DNA of 64,000 nucleotides. It comes from Micractinium sp. NFX-FRZ. Lineage: Eukaryota; Chlorophyta; Trebouxiophyceae; Chlorellales; Chlorellaceae. Position 1 is the stretch's first letter. Each line of letters opens with the position of its first letter. Position numbers and translations under genes: made by a program. Under the pieces are notes generated by a model that was given only the letters and a program-made list of their open reading frames with translations, was not told where the DNA came from and searched no databases. The stretch covers positions 62,001 through 126,000 of the forward strand of contig JAPTJF010000048.1 in assembly GCA_029339195.1 (NCBI GenBank), given 5' to 3'. Positions 10,767-22,900 of this stretch are shown here, in pieces.

Positions 10767-12443
10767 GTGCCAGCGATGCTCTGGCAGCACGGTGCCCTTG
10801 ATGGCGTGCCCGGTGCCAGCAGCATGCTGGAGCCATGCAGTGGCTTCTAGTGCTCCATAAACAGTAGGCAACATTTTAGACCACACCAAACTTGCCCTCA
10901 CCCTTGCCACTGGTAACCGTTTTTCCTTGCTTGTATGATGCTCTTGGATCCTGGATACTGCTCCACCCGCCATGACCCACACCTCCGAGCTGCATGGCCC
11001 CTTCCATGCACGCACGCCCGCCCCCTGTACTTCCAAATCCCGCCACGCCCACCCTGTCCCCTTGCCACCCCATCACTGTGCCCCCCGACCTTGCTCTCCT
11101 GCCGGGCACTGCCTGCCACGCGCGGGGCAATATCTGTGTGCGGCAAATTTGTTATACGGGAGAGCAGCAGCAGCATGAGGAGCAGCATCTGGCCTACGCT
11201 GCCGGAGGTGCCGCCGAGCAGCCGTCGCTGCAGACAGCGCCTGCAGCCGTACCGCCGCCTTTGCTGCCGGCACGTTCACTGCGCCTGCCTGTCGCAGAGC
11301 TCTGCTGTTGCAACGTATCCCCATGCTGGCTCTGCCTTGGCATACAGGTGACCAACAGGCAGGCTTCGTCCGCAGCTATAGGACACCTCTTACAGCGCTA
11401 GGAGTGCAAGTCGGTTGGAGCATGGTGCCTGCTGCTCTCCCAACCCTCTGCATGAGTGAACCCGTACACCTCTCTCAGAGATTGCGGGAGGTGTGGGTGT
11501 CCCACATGATCTCGGGCAGTTTGTACGTCTCCTCCTCTTCTTATTCTTGCAGTGTGTGATGCCGGGCAGAACCCCCAAACCCTAAAGCTGAGTGTGGGCA
11601 CCTCCCGAGAGGAGCACCAGCGCGCAGCCAGCCTGGAGCAAGGCCCTCACTCCACTTCCCTCTTGTTGACCTCAGTCTGACCCCTCGCGTGCCTCCCGTC
11701 TCCTCCCTTCAGGAGGCGTTGCCCATGCCCGTGCGTCCAGCAAGTGCGGCGAAAGAGGCCTGCAGACCACCACCTTGTTCTCGGTGAAGCATCACATGTC
11801 CCAAATGCAGAGCCCAACGGCAGGCCTGTGCATTTGGGACGGACGCTGACCTGCCTCCTATGCTAAGCACCCCTCTCTCGGAGCAGGCTCCAGCGTGCTT
11901 GCCCGCCCTGCACCTGCTGCCGCGGCTGCCATGCAAGCGGCATGCACCGGCTGTGGAAGGAACGGCCGTTGGAGAAGCCCCGCCCCTGCCCAGGTCGGTG
12001 GCTTGTCGCGCTCTTTGTTCCAAACCAGCCTTGCTTTGCCGCAGCATGGTGCCGCATCGCGTCTTCATGCCACCATTTGGGAGGGGTGGAGGGGCAGCGC
12101 GGGGTGTGCAGGAAGTGCAGCTACAGGCCAGGCAGAGGAGCACTCAGCGGGAGCCGTGGCTTTGGCCAACCGCAGCAGTGCTACCGCCATGCATGTTCCA
12201 AGCCATGAGGTGGGCAATTGAAGCTTTGTGTTCCCCGCAAATACATTGAGTCCCCGTACATCGGACATCTCTATTGCCCCCAAACTACTGCTACAAATTT
12301 TGCACAGTGCCGTGCTGCGCCTGACGTGCGTGCCCAACGTCAGGTCCTCTTGGCCCAGATACGCCTCAAAACACGTCTGAACACACAGCAGTCGCGAATT
12401 GAACTGCTACGGCCCTTCAAGGAGGAACACGGTTCCTGCTGCC
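10767..12443. other. Region without a supported gene
   Basis: About 1.7 kb. Several short open frames exist on both strands but none joins into a convincing protein. Two C-x2-C pairs at about 11955 (CTGCGRNGRW) and 12108 (VCRKCSYRPG) lie in different frames and might be exons of an unrecognised zinc-finger gene. A pyrimidine-rich acceptor-like site ends at 11550. I call nothing here. Confidence 0.3.
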
Positions 12444-13121
12444 ATGATGCGCCCCACCGCCACTCTCAAAACCACAGCCTGGCCCTCCTCACAGCCCCGA
12501 CACCAACGTAGAGCCTCATGGCTGCCTGCACCAGGGCTCGGGCGCGCCCGCAGGCTGCCAGCGCATGGCGGCACGCCAGCTGCCGGCAGCGGCGCCGGTG
12601 AGCTCCCCCGGCGCCCCCAGCCGCCGGAAGTCGTCGGTCTCACCGTAGATGAGACGAGTCAGGCAATCCGTCGCTATTTGGCTGAGCTGAAAGCCTACGA
12701 CAAAGAGCGGGAGCAGGCGCGCAAAGCCGTGCGCCCGCCAGCGGCGTCAAAGGCGCCAGCGCCTCCCCCCCTCGTCTCCCTGGCTGCCGCATGGCCGCCG
12801 GTTGTGGACAGCACGCCGCCAGCAGCGCGAGCAGGTGCAGCCGAGGCGGCCGCCGCTGCTGCAGTCGCGTTTGCAGGTGCAGCTGTGGGCCACGAGGCGG
12901 CGGCCGAGGCGGCGCGTGCGACTGCTGCCACGCAGCCGGCGCCGGCGCTGGCGGCGGCAGGCGAGGAGTGGCTGCGGGCGAGCGCGGCGTGGCGCAAAGC
13001 GTACGAGGCTCTGGAGGTGGCACGGCAGGCGCACCCTGGGGCGGCTGCGGTGAGGGAGGCGGAGGCAGAGGTGGAGGCTGCACGGCGCTTCAAGCACCAC
13101 ATGCACGGCTTGAGCAGCTGA
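12444..13121 (+). CDS. Unknown protein with an organelle-targeting-like N-terminus
   Basis: A single open frame of 225 residues starts at tandem ATGs (12444, 12447). The first 60 residues are rich in Arg, Ser, Thr, Pro and Ala and almost free of acidic residues (MMRPTATLKTTAWPSSQPRH), like a mitochondrial or chloroplast presequence. A helical segment follows (VDETSQAIRRYLAELKAYDKE), then an Ala-rich linker and a second helical segment (EEWLRASAAWRKAYEALEVA) ending at KHHMHGLSS. I do not recognise the family. Alanine-rich coding in GC-rich DNA can arise by chance, so the presequence and the two charged helices are the main support. A TGTAA poly(A)-type signal lies 409 bases downstream. The gene converges on the MOR1 homologue. 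Confidence 0.55.
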   Translation: MMRPTATLKTTAWPSSQPRHQRRASWLPAPGLGRARRLPAHGGTPAAGSGAGELPRRPQPPEVVGLTVDETSQAIRRYLAELKAYDKEREQARKAVRPPAASKAPAPPPLVSLAAAWPPVVDSTPPAARAGAAEAAAAAAVAFAGAAVGHEAAAEAARATAATQPAPALAAAGEEWLRASAAWRKAYEALEVARQAHPGAAAVREAEAEVEAARRFKHHMHGLSS

Positions 13122-13953
13122 GCGGACCCCAGGTGCAGTGCCTGCTGTGCGTGGCTGGGCTGCTGGCTGCGCCGGTGGTATCCGTGCTCAATGGTGCACA
13201 CATACGAGCGCGAGTGCCAAGCATGCCCGACCTGCTGGCATGTTTGAGCGAGTGTGTGACATCGACCCTTCCATTTGTTTGCTGCAGCAGCATGCCACCC
13301 ATCGTGACAGGGCGTCCTGGCCAAGCCTGGCCCCAACTGCTCAGGGTTGCTATTTGGACAGCTAGCAGACAGCTGCGCTGACTGAGCGCCAGCTGGCAGG
13401 AGTCGCAGCATGGCAGGCTGCGGCAGCAGGTGCTGGCGGTAGAGGCTGTGGAATTGAGGAGTTTTGGTGCTGGCTGGCATGCGCAGCTGTTGCCTTTCTT
13501 CCGCTTGACGCTCTGTGGTCTTGCTTGCTTGTAAAAGATTGTGTGTGCTGCGGCATGCACCTCTTGGGGACTGTGCGCCTCAAGGGCAGGCCACGCAGCA
13601 CATGCATGCACGCTAACCAGCATCTGGCTTCCAAACGCCGCCACCTGTGCTGCCTCAGACAGAGCGTAGACCCTGCCTGCGTTGGGCCATACAGGGTGGC
13701 GCAGCCCAAACCCGCCAGCGCCTCCTGCTACATGCAAACCTGCCCCTCCCTGCTGCCCATGCTGTTGAGCGTGGCACCGCTGTGGCTTGCAAGGAGCGAG
13801 CAGTTTGCACACCTTGACACGATACAGAGGCACATGAACTGTGGAACCCGAGTGTGGGCTGGCAGGCAGAGAACGGGTGGGTGAGAAGCTACGGGCTAGC
13901 TGGGACGGACTGCCGCGGCAGGCGCTGCGCGTGATGACCCAGGTTGGCTCTAA
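13122..13953. other. Convergent intergenic region
   Basis: About 830 bases between the unknown gene at 12444 and the 3' end of the MOR1 homologue. An open frame runs through much of it on the minus strand, but its composition is that of noncoding sequence and it has no motif. Confidence 0.4.
13530..13534 (+). terminator. Probable poly(A) signal TGTAA
   Basis: TGTAA, the usual green-algal polyadenylation signal, lies 409 bases after the stop codon at 13121. The distance is long for this group, so it is a candidate only. Confidence 0.4.
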
Positions 13954-16900
13954 CTACTCCTGGCTAGTTTGCCGCCTGCTCTGCAGCTGCTGCAGGCGTG
14001 CCTGCAAGCCCTGCACACCGGCGGCAAGGGGGGGCACAGGTGGCCGTCGAGTCAGAGGGCAGGCGAGAGTGATGTAGGCCAGACCCCAGACCCCAGCCGC
14101 CCAACTACCAAGCAGGGGATCTGCCAGCTGTCCAGCCACTCGCCAGCACAATCTGCATGCCAGGGTACGGCAGGCAGCGCCCCAGACCCCAGCGTACCTC
14201 CAGGCTGCTGCTCATGGAGCTGACGTCAGCAGCGGCCGAGCGGCTGCTCGTGGGCAGGCTGGTGCTGCTGCCATTCAGGCTGGCAGCGCCGCTGTCGCCG
14301 CTCACACGCATCTGGCCCAGGCGCTCGCGCAGCGCCGAAAGGCGTTCGCCACTGACACCCCCGCTGGCCGACCGGTTGCTCGCGAGTGGCGACAGGGCCG
14401 GGCCGGGGCCAGGGGGCGGCAGGCCCGGGCTGGGCGCCCCGTAGGCAGTGTTGTAGCCGCCTCGCGCAGAGTCCAGCAGGGGAGGGGTGGTGGCGGGGCG
14501 CTGCAGTGCCAGCGGCGGCACCGGGGCGGCGCGCCGCGTCTCGTCCTGCTGCTGCGGCTGCTGCTGCGGCAGATATGCCTGGTACTGCTGCTGCTGCTGC
14601 TGCTGCCGTGCTGCCGGCGCCTCGTCGCCCACGCTGCCTGTGCGGCTGCCACCACCCGCCTCCTGCGCCTCAAGCGCCGCCAGCCCGCTCTCTATGAAGT
14701 TCTTGAACATGTCGGACGTGTTCTCTATGTACCGCTCCACAAACGCGGGGTACTCCCTGCGGTACACAGAAGCGGTCGACATGTGGGACCTGTTCTTGTT
14801 GTACTGCTTCACAAAGGCAGGGTGGTTCATGCGTTGGAGGCAAGGCAAAGAGGTGAGTGTGCCAGGGAGCAGCAGGGTGTGTGCCGAGGGCAGCACAGCA
14901 CCACTGAACAGAAGCCGGGTGCCCGCTCCCCCGCTGCTGCGCCGCTTGCCTGCCGCCCCACTGTTGCCGGCCCCATGCCTTGCGACCCTGCTGCCCTCTT
15001 CCACCCATGCTGCCCCCCCCACCCATCCCACCTGCGCAGCACATAGAGCTCCTGCATGGCGCCCGCGCTCTGGTCCCGGTGCATCAGACGTGACATCACA
15101 TCCTTGAGCCGCCCCTTGAGCTCCGCCTTCTGGCTGTCGCTCATCGCAGCCTGCACCGCCTGCTGCACCTCTGCCGCACTTGCGCCACCAGGCGCGCCAG
15201 TGCCAGCGCTGCCGGGCGCCGCTGGTGCTTCGCCGTCGGCGGAGTGCGTGTACGCCGGGGTGCCCGCTGGCGCGCCATCACCGCCAGCTGGCGGTGCCAC
15301 CAGCCCCGACTGGCTGAGGGTCTGGAGGTTGAGCGAGATGTAGGCAAAGATGATGGGCTGGGGGTCGGCGTCGCGCCCAGGGATGCATGCGGCGTAGCGG
15401 TAGATGTCGTAGCCCTGAGGCGAGGAGGGTGGGGGCAACAAGGGCACACATGGGGGTGGTAAGAGTCGAGGGGAGCGGGCAAGTATACTTGGGCCAGGGG
15501 GAATGGGCCGGAGGCAGCGCTAAGGTAGATGCTGTCGATAGGGTGCAGGGATGGGTGAACAGGCGGCAAACGCGAGGGTGTCATCCCGCCCAGCTCGACT
15601 CTTTCGCCCTCCCCCACCCCGATGCGACCTCCCCCCTTGGCAACCCCTGCGCCCCCCGCCCCCCTGCAGCTCACCAGCATCTTGCACATCTCGTGCAGTA
15701 TGGTCTTCACCATGCGCAGCGGCTTGTCGTCGGAGGAGGAGCGCTTGCGGATTTCGTCCACCCCCAGGAAGAGGAAGAAGTCGTGGAGGTTGAACAGCAG
15801 GGCAGACAGGTCCACGCCCTGCAGTGCAGTGGCGGGGGGCACGGGGGAGGGAGGGGAGGGCAGTGACACAGAGCAGTACAAGATGCAGTGCAAGTGGGGA
15901 GAGGAGGGGAGGGCAGTGTCGCAGTGGTACAGGAGGTTAGAGAGCGCAGTCCGCACCCAAGAGGGGGAGGCAAGTCATGGAGGTCGTTCAGTTGCGTAGA
16001 CAGGCCCACACCCCACCCAGGCGGGGGCGGGAAGCCCGGTGAGATTCCAGGGGCGTGTACCCGTCCCCCTATCAACCAGCCCACCCGCGTGCACCCCCCC
16101 AGCCCCATGCTGCCACCCACCACGCACCTCTGTGTTCCCCTGCAGCCCCTTTGTGAGCTTGATCAGGCACTTGACCACCAGGTCGTAGAACTTGTGGGTG
16201 GCGTCGGGCGCCACCTCAGCAGGCGGGTCACGCAGCAGCTGGAGCAGCGCGGCAAAGGCGTAGGTGCGGTTGCTGCGGGGCGGGGGGGCAGTTTGCATGC
16301 AGGGAGGTCAGGTGAGTTTCAGGGTGGAGGGACATGTGAGGGGCAGGGGGGGCAAGGTCAAGGGCAGGCAAGGGCATGCTGGACGATTGCTGTGGGCAGG
16401 GCAGGCAACGCAGGGGCAGGCAGGGGGCCAGCGAGTGGTAGCAGGGGGACGCCATCTGCACGAGGTGCGGCAGGGTGTCAGGCAGGCCAGGCCGGGCAGG
16501 GGGCAGCCGCCGGTGCCAGCTTTTTAGCTGCAGCCAGAAACGACCCCCACCCAGCCTGCACACTTGTTCTCGCTGGCTCACAAACGCTTGGGCAGGAGGC
16601 TGCATGCCTTCAGACCGCCTTGACCAGGGTGCCACCCTATCCAAGGTGCAGCAGCCCACACACCCGCCACCAGCAAAACACTGCCACGCAGCCCCTGTTG
16701 TGCCACCGATGCCCACCTGGCCTCCAGTATCTTCAGCATCAGCACGTTGACCGCCTTGACCAGGGTGGCCCCCTCCTCAAAGTGCAGCAGCCCACGGTCG
16801 TCCAGCAGGCGCAGCAGCAGCAGCGACACCGAGTCGCGCAGCGTGGCCTGCAGGGGACGGGCAGGGGTGGGGCAGGCTTGATGAGGCGTGGGCAGCTACC

Positions 16901-19900
16901 AGGGCGGAAAGCAGGGGTGCCAGACGGGCCGACCCAAGGCTTGGAGGGGCAGGGCAGCTGCCAGGGCAAAATGCAAGGGCGGCGCAAGAGCTCCTGCTGC
17001 TGACGCCGTGCCATGCAGCAGCCTGCTTTGCCTGCCCTGCTGGCCACGTACCGAGGTGAGGCCCGACGCGATCTGTGGCACATTCATGCCCTGCAGGAGG
17101 GGATGGCCGCAGCAACAGTGCAGCTCAGGAGACAGGCACCTGGCGCCGGCAGCAGGCAACATTGGTGGTTTACGGCGGACAGGCACATGCCCCGCCCTCC
17201 TACACACCGCATGCTGGGACGAAACGGCATGCGCGGGGCCTGGGGCTTTGAAAGCCTGCAACTGGATATGGTCCTCTGCCTGGGTCCCTCTCTGCATTGC
17301 CACACCCACCAGACCTGCCTTCTTTACAGAACCCCACCTGCTATTGAGTGTGCGCCTGGCCCACTGATGTTCCAACACACACTCACACACATGGTCCACG
17401 CCCACAACTCTTGGAGCCCAGCCCACCTGCAGCATGATGTTCAGAGCGTACTTGGCCCCACGGCTGGGGGGCTGGCCGCCGCCCGCCACCGCCGCCGCCT
17501 CTGCCGCCTCAAAAATGCGCAGCAGCTGCGGGGGTGGAGCAGACCAAAGATACGTCAGCTTTGAGACAAAAGACACTCAGCTGTACTGTGCTCTTAATGG
17601 CACCACTATGTCAGCACACGAAGACTGTTCTGCAACTGCGCCTCTTGCTAATCACCTGCTGGTTGACGGTGGCAAACAGGGCGTCGGCAGACTGGCCCAT
17701 CACCGCCAGCATGTGGGGTGAGGCGGCACCCTGCAGAGCCAGCATGATGTCGCCACACCTGCAGCGTGTGTGTGCAGGCGGGTGGTCACCAGCGGGAGTG
17801 CCACCACAGGCGGGCAGCGGTAGCAGGGGAGGGAGGGCGCATGGCGGTGGGAGTGGGTCCCGGAGCGGTGAGGGCAGTTGCAGCAGGGGGTTAGCCAGCG
17901 CCATCAAGCAGGCACTGCCCCACCTCAAAACCCCACAATGGACTGTCCTGCCCCAGCAGGGCCCCCTGCCTTGCCTGTGTTTCACCGCATCTCATCCCCA
18001 GTGTGCCCCTACCTCCCCGCTTTGCATCGCACCCCACACAGTGCACCCTGCCTCTCCGCCTCACATGAGCTTCATGTGCTCCACCGCCTCCTCCACATTC
18101 TGAGAGGCAATGCCCTCCATGCTCTCAGACCAGCGGGCATCAAAGTCGGCGTCATCCACCACCGGCATGGGTGCTGATGCGACTGCACGACAAAGGGGCG
18201 GCACGTGGGATCAATAAAGCGAGAGGCGAGGCCAGGGCAAACGTGTGCTCATGAGCTGGGGTGCAGATGCCCAACCAGGGGTTGGCAGTCGGCATCATGC
18301 GCTGGCATTGGGCTGGCGTGGCTGAGAGAGAAGAGAGGGGTGAGTGGAAGGCGAGGGGAGGGTGCCGGCCTTTGGGCGAGGCAACAACAGGCCAGAGGCA
18401 GCAAGGGTGAGGCATGCAGGCAGAAGCAGGGCAGGGAGGAACAAAGCAGGCACAGCATCCGCCCTTGCACTGCCCCAGCACCCACCCCACACGTCAATCC
18501 AGCTGCCATGCACGCCCACCTGGCGCTGTGTAGGGCCGCATGCCAGGCACCGGTGTGGGTGCCGCTGATGCCTGCTGCGCCAGATGTGGCGGCTGGACAT
18601 ACGCCATTGCAGTGCCAGGGCGCTCTGGCAGCGGCGTGTTGAGTGCATTGGGTGGCGTGAAGGCCTGGCGGCTGTACTGCAGCGCGGCGTCGCTGTACTG
18701 CCCACCGCTGTACGAGCCGGCGCTGTACGCCCCTGCCGACTCGGCATCCGTGCTGCCGCTTGCATAGGGCAGGCCGCCATAGGCGCCCACTGGCGTGCCA
18801 GCCATGGGCAGGGGCGCTACCGGTGCGTCTGCAGCACCGGGGCCGGGCTCGCGAGGCACAAAGGCGCCCGGGCGGTGGCGCGCCGTGGGGGCAGCTGCGG
18901 CGGGCGCCGTCTCCACGGGCGCAACCTTGGGCTGCCTGCTGGAGCGCCTCAGCTTCTCCTGCACCATGTCCTGCTCCCGGTTGTCCAGCCTGGGGAGGGT
19001 TGAGGCCAGGAGGGGTTGGGAGTGAGTTGTCCAGCAGGAGCCAGCGCGATCATCGGTTGACCAGCTGACTGGTCAGTCGGGGAAATACAGTAAGCGGAGC
19101 ACAGAGAGTGACGAGCGAGCATTCCCCAGCTGCCTGCACCATGGCCCGCCGACCCGCCCCGTGCCACCCAGTCCCCTTCCAGCTCCCAGGCCCCGCTCAG
19201 CGCACCTGCCCAGCAGCTTGAACACGCCCTCCCCCTCCTCCACCCAGGCCTGCTCAATGCAGGCAAGCGCCGCCGAACGCGTGGCGCCATCCCGCTCCTT
19301 CAGCAGCGCCGCCACCGTCACCATGGGCTTGGAGCGCGCAGCCTGGACGGGGGCAATGCCGTCCCGCTCAATGATTTCGGCGATGCCCTCTGCAGGGGAG
19401 CAGACGGTCAAATAACGGCAGCCAGGCAGCAGGCGTCGGTGGGGGAGGGCCAGCGAGCAGCCACGCCAACTCAGCGCTCCGGCAATACAGGGATACCTCC
19501 CTCCAGTCCTTGCTGCCTTCACCCATGTGCAACTGCATTGCATCCCCATGTCCAGGCAAGCACACATCCTAACTCCCACTACCCAGGGCAGCTGCCGGCG
19601 ACCGCCGGCGGGCACGCTACCACTCGGCCTCACCGCAGCACTCGACCCTGGTGCGGTTGCTCTTGGAGGAGAGGCCCTGTGAGATGAAGTCCACCACCTT
19701 GGTGGACGGGTGGAGGGAGCAGGCCAGGCGCAGGACGTCGCGGTGCAGCGCTCGCACGCGGTCCTACGACACAAACGGGAGTTGGGATGACGGGGTGTGA
19801 GCATGGGAGCTGGCGGGCCGGGTGAGGGGAGGCCGCAGGGGATGGCGCCAAGGGGAGCGGGCAGGCACATGGCAAGCCAGCGACTGGCACGTCTCAAAAA

Positions 19901-22900
19901 TACTGCACCTGTCTCTGGGCCCCCACCTGGCCATGCCCCCCCACACACAGAACCCCACCACGCACCTGGTTGTGCCCCATCTTCTCCACCACGGCCGGCA
20001 GGAAGACCAGCGCCTCGTAGTCGGTCATGGTGTAGCCCACCCCCGCCAGCGCCTCCATCACCGCCTTGCACATCTCCAGCACCTTGACCAGGGACTGCAG
20101 CAAGGGTGGGGCGTGAACGAGGTCAACACAAATTGATTGATGCCCCGCCAGCACATCCACCACTGCCACAGCACATCCCAACCAGGGGCTGCGGGCGGGT
20201 AAGCTTCCATGATCCACAGACTGAAGAAACCTCTTGACCCACACTGGCTGGGGAGACCAATGAGGCAACGGCACCGAGCACTGCCCCAGCCCTGCCTTTC
20301 ACCAGCCAGGCCCCCCACCCACGCGGCCTGCCAGGCACACCTGCATGTTTCCGTCGCAGATGCGCAGCACCGCCCAGCGCAGCAGCAGGTCCAGGCTGGC
20401 CTGCACCTCCTCCAGCAGCCCAGCCAGGTTGGACAGCAGCAGCTCCACAGCGTCCAGGTGGCGCTTGAAGTCCTGGGCAGGCAAATGGATGGGGGAGGGG
20501 GGCAAGGAGTGTATAGCAGTATGGCAAGCGTAGGGCGGTGGAGCAGGCAAGCTTGCCGGGTGCCAGGTGGCGCTCAAGGTGCTGGGGCGGGCGGGCATGG
20601 AACGGGCCCATGGAGGGAAAGAAGTGGGAGGTGGTTGTTGCCCTATGCGAAGGCGGGAGGAGTGTTTGTGAGGAGGTCGGCCCAAGCTGCTCCCCCCCCA
20701 CCCCTGCCCACCTTGTGGAAGAGCAGGGCGGCCCAGTCTGGGGAGGCCACCGCCATCAGCTCCCGCTGCAGGGCCTCCACCTCCTCGGGGTTCAGCCCCT
20801 CAAACTTGCCGGGGCGCGGACGGTACTGCGCAGCAGGGGGGCACGGGGCCAAGTTGAAAGATGGGCGGTGAGAGTGTGCGGGCGCGGGTGCAGGAGTTTG
20901 GCACGCCTGGCGAGGAGGCAGGCGGGCCGTGACCCAGGCAAGCATGCAACACGACATGTAAGAGCAGACCACCAATGCAGGCCGCACTGCAATGCCCCAG
21001 GGAGCATGGCTGGACGCCCTGCCCGCCCACGCCTGTGCTGCACCCGCGCCGGCCTCACCTTGCGCACACGCTCGGCCTTGCCGTCGCTGAATGCCAGGAT
21101 GGTGCCCGCAGGTGCTGCCTCAGCTGCCGCCACCGGCGCAGCAACAGGCGCAGGCGCCGCAGCGCCACGCGCAGGCCCTGCCCGGCTGGCGCCGCGTGCC
21201 GCGGGAGCCTTGGCCGCCGCCGCAGAAGTGCCGGGGCGGGAGGCGGCAGCAGCTGCAGAGGACGCGGCAGCGGCTGACGTGGCGCTCACTGGCCCGCCCA
21301 GCACCTTGCTCAGCGCCTCCATTGCCGCCTTCTTGTCCGCACTGACCAGCAGGGCGGCAGCCTTCACCACCTCCTCCTGCCCCAGCTGGGCAATCATTTC
21401 GTTCAGCAGCGCCGTCCCTGCGTCCCGCACGCTGACAGCCTTGTCTCCCATGGCTCCGGCCGCAGAGCGCAGGGCAGAGTCCACACCTTTCTTGCCCTGG
21501 CCCTCCGCCGTCACCTTGGTCAGCCTGCAAGTAATGAACGTGAAGGGAGGTCGGAGGAGGAGTGGAGAGTGGGGAACCTAGGGTGGGGGGCATGCAGGGG
21601 GGCGACAAGCGGTGGGGAGGAGCGTCAGGCATGGCGTGCAGGCAGGTGGAGGGTGCCTGGGTGCAGGCGGGAAGCTGGCAGGCATGCAAAAGCACGCGCT
21701 ATAGGTATCCTGCCTGGTGGCCCTGATGTCACGCACGCCGGCCAGACCAACACGCCAGTCGGTCGTGTCGCCTGCGCCCGCGCATCTATCCCAGCCCGCC
21801 ACATGCGCCTGCACCCTGTCGCCCACCCTCCCGCGCCCACCCCTGCGCGCACGCACAAGTGCACGCTTGCCACCTTGCCCCCACCAAAGCCCCCTCCTCA
21901 TCTAACTGCCCCCAGTGGCCAGCCCCCTGCCCTGCTTAACAGACGGGCTACATGGGTTGCCACAAAGAGGGCTCACCACTGCAGCGCCGAGATCTTGCCG
22001 TCGGCCAGGCACTTGGGGTTGGCTACCGAGTCTGCCACAGCCGGGAAGAGCTTGTCTGAGGAGGACACAGTGATCCAGGCATCCAGCATGTAGATCACGC
22101 CGTCGCGCACCTGCGCACACGCATGGGGCAACAGGCAGAGGTGTTGGGAGAGTGGGCACACAGCAGGTGGCATGGGACATAGAGGAGCAGCAAGGCGCGT
22201 GGCATGCGCAACACGCTGCCGCGTCGGCACAGCCCTTTAAAACGGAGGCACAATGTGGATAACTGAGAAGCGGCCAGCCTTGTAGGGAGTTGATCATGCT
22301 CCAATGGCACGGTGAGCAGCAGGACAAAACGCGCTGTGTATCTTTCTACAGGCCAGCACACCCCCAAGCCTGGCCCAGCAACAGAGGAAAGGAGCTCAAG
22401 ACATATGCACCTGCTTCTTGTTGTCCGCCAGGTTGGTGACCGCCGGGGAGAGGATGGGGCGGGCAACCCGGTCAAAGGGCGGCCCCATGGCACGCGCGAT
22501 GTCCCCCAGCAGCACCAGAACCTTGGCTGTCAGGTTGCGGTTGCTGTCGCCCATGCGGCCCTGCAGGGGGTGTATGTGAGACAGGGTAGGCAACCACAGG
22601 CAAGCTTGAGAACGGCAGATGTACACATGCAAGCGCATGGCAGTGGCTGCGCTGTGCATGGCCGCTCAGGAGGCACCTGCCCCCCATGGAGGCACAGCAG
22701 AAAGCTTGAACTGGTGCAGCTGCACGCCCAATAGCAACGCCCCAGCAGGGTCACGCGAAACGAAATAACAGCAGCGCACGTGCCTTGAGTGCGCCAAACA
22801 GCTCTCCCACATTGGGCGCGATGCGCTGGCTGGCCTCTGCCAGCAGCTGGGAGACCTGCAGTGCAGGTGTGGTGAAGGCCTCAGCGTCCAAAGTGGTGCA

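Noticed and set aside
11560..11590. AACCCTAAAG as a second telomere-type site
   Set aside because: It is a single unit, which is expected by chance.
11930..12150. Two C-x2-C pairs suggesting a zinc finger
   Set aside because: They are in different frames and I could not join them with good splice sites into a longer protein.
13090..13833. A 247-residue open frame on the minus strand next to MOR1
   Set aside because: It is Cys/Ser/Ala-rich with no conserved segment or splice support, and overlaps the 3' end of another gene.
14780..14850. Coding exon beginning MNHPAFVKQYNKNR in MOR1
   Set aside because: There is no acceptor before it, and the next 24 residues repeat the same motif after a good CCGCAG acceptor, so it is better read as an intronic copy.
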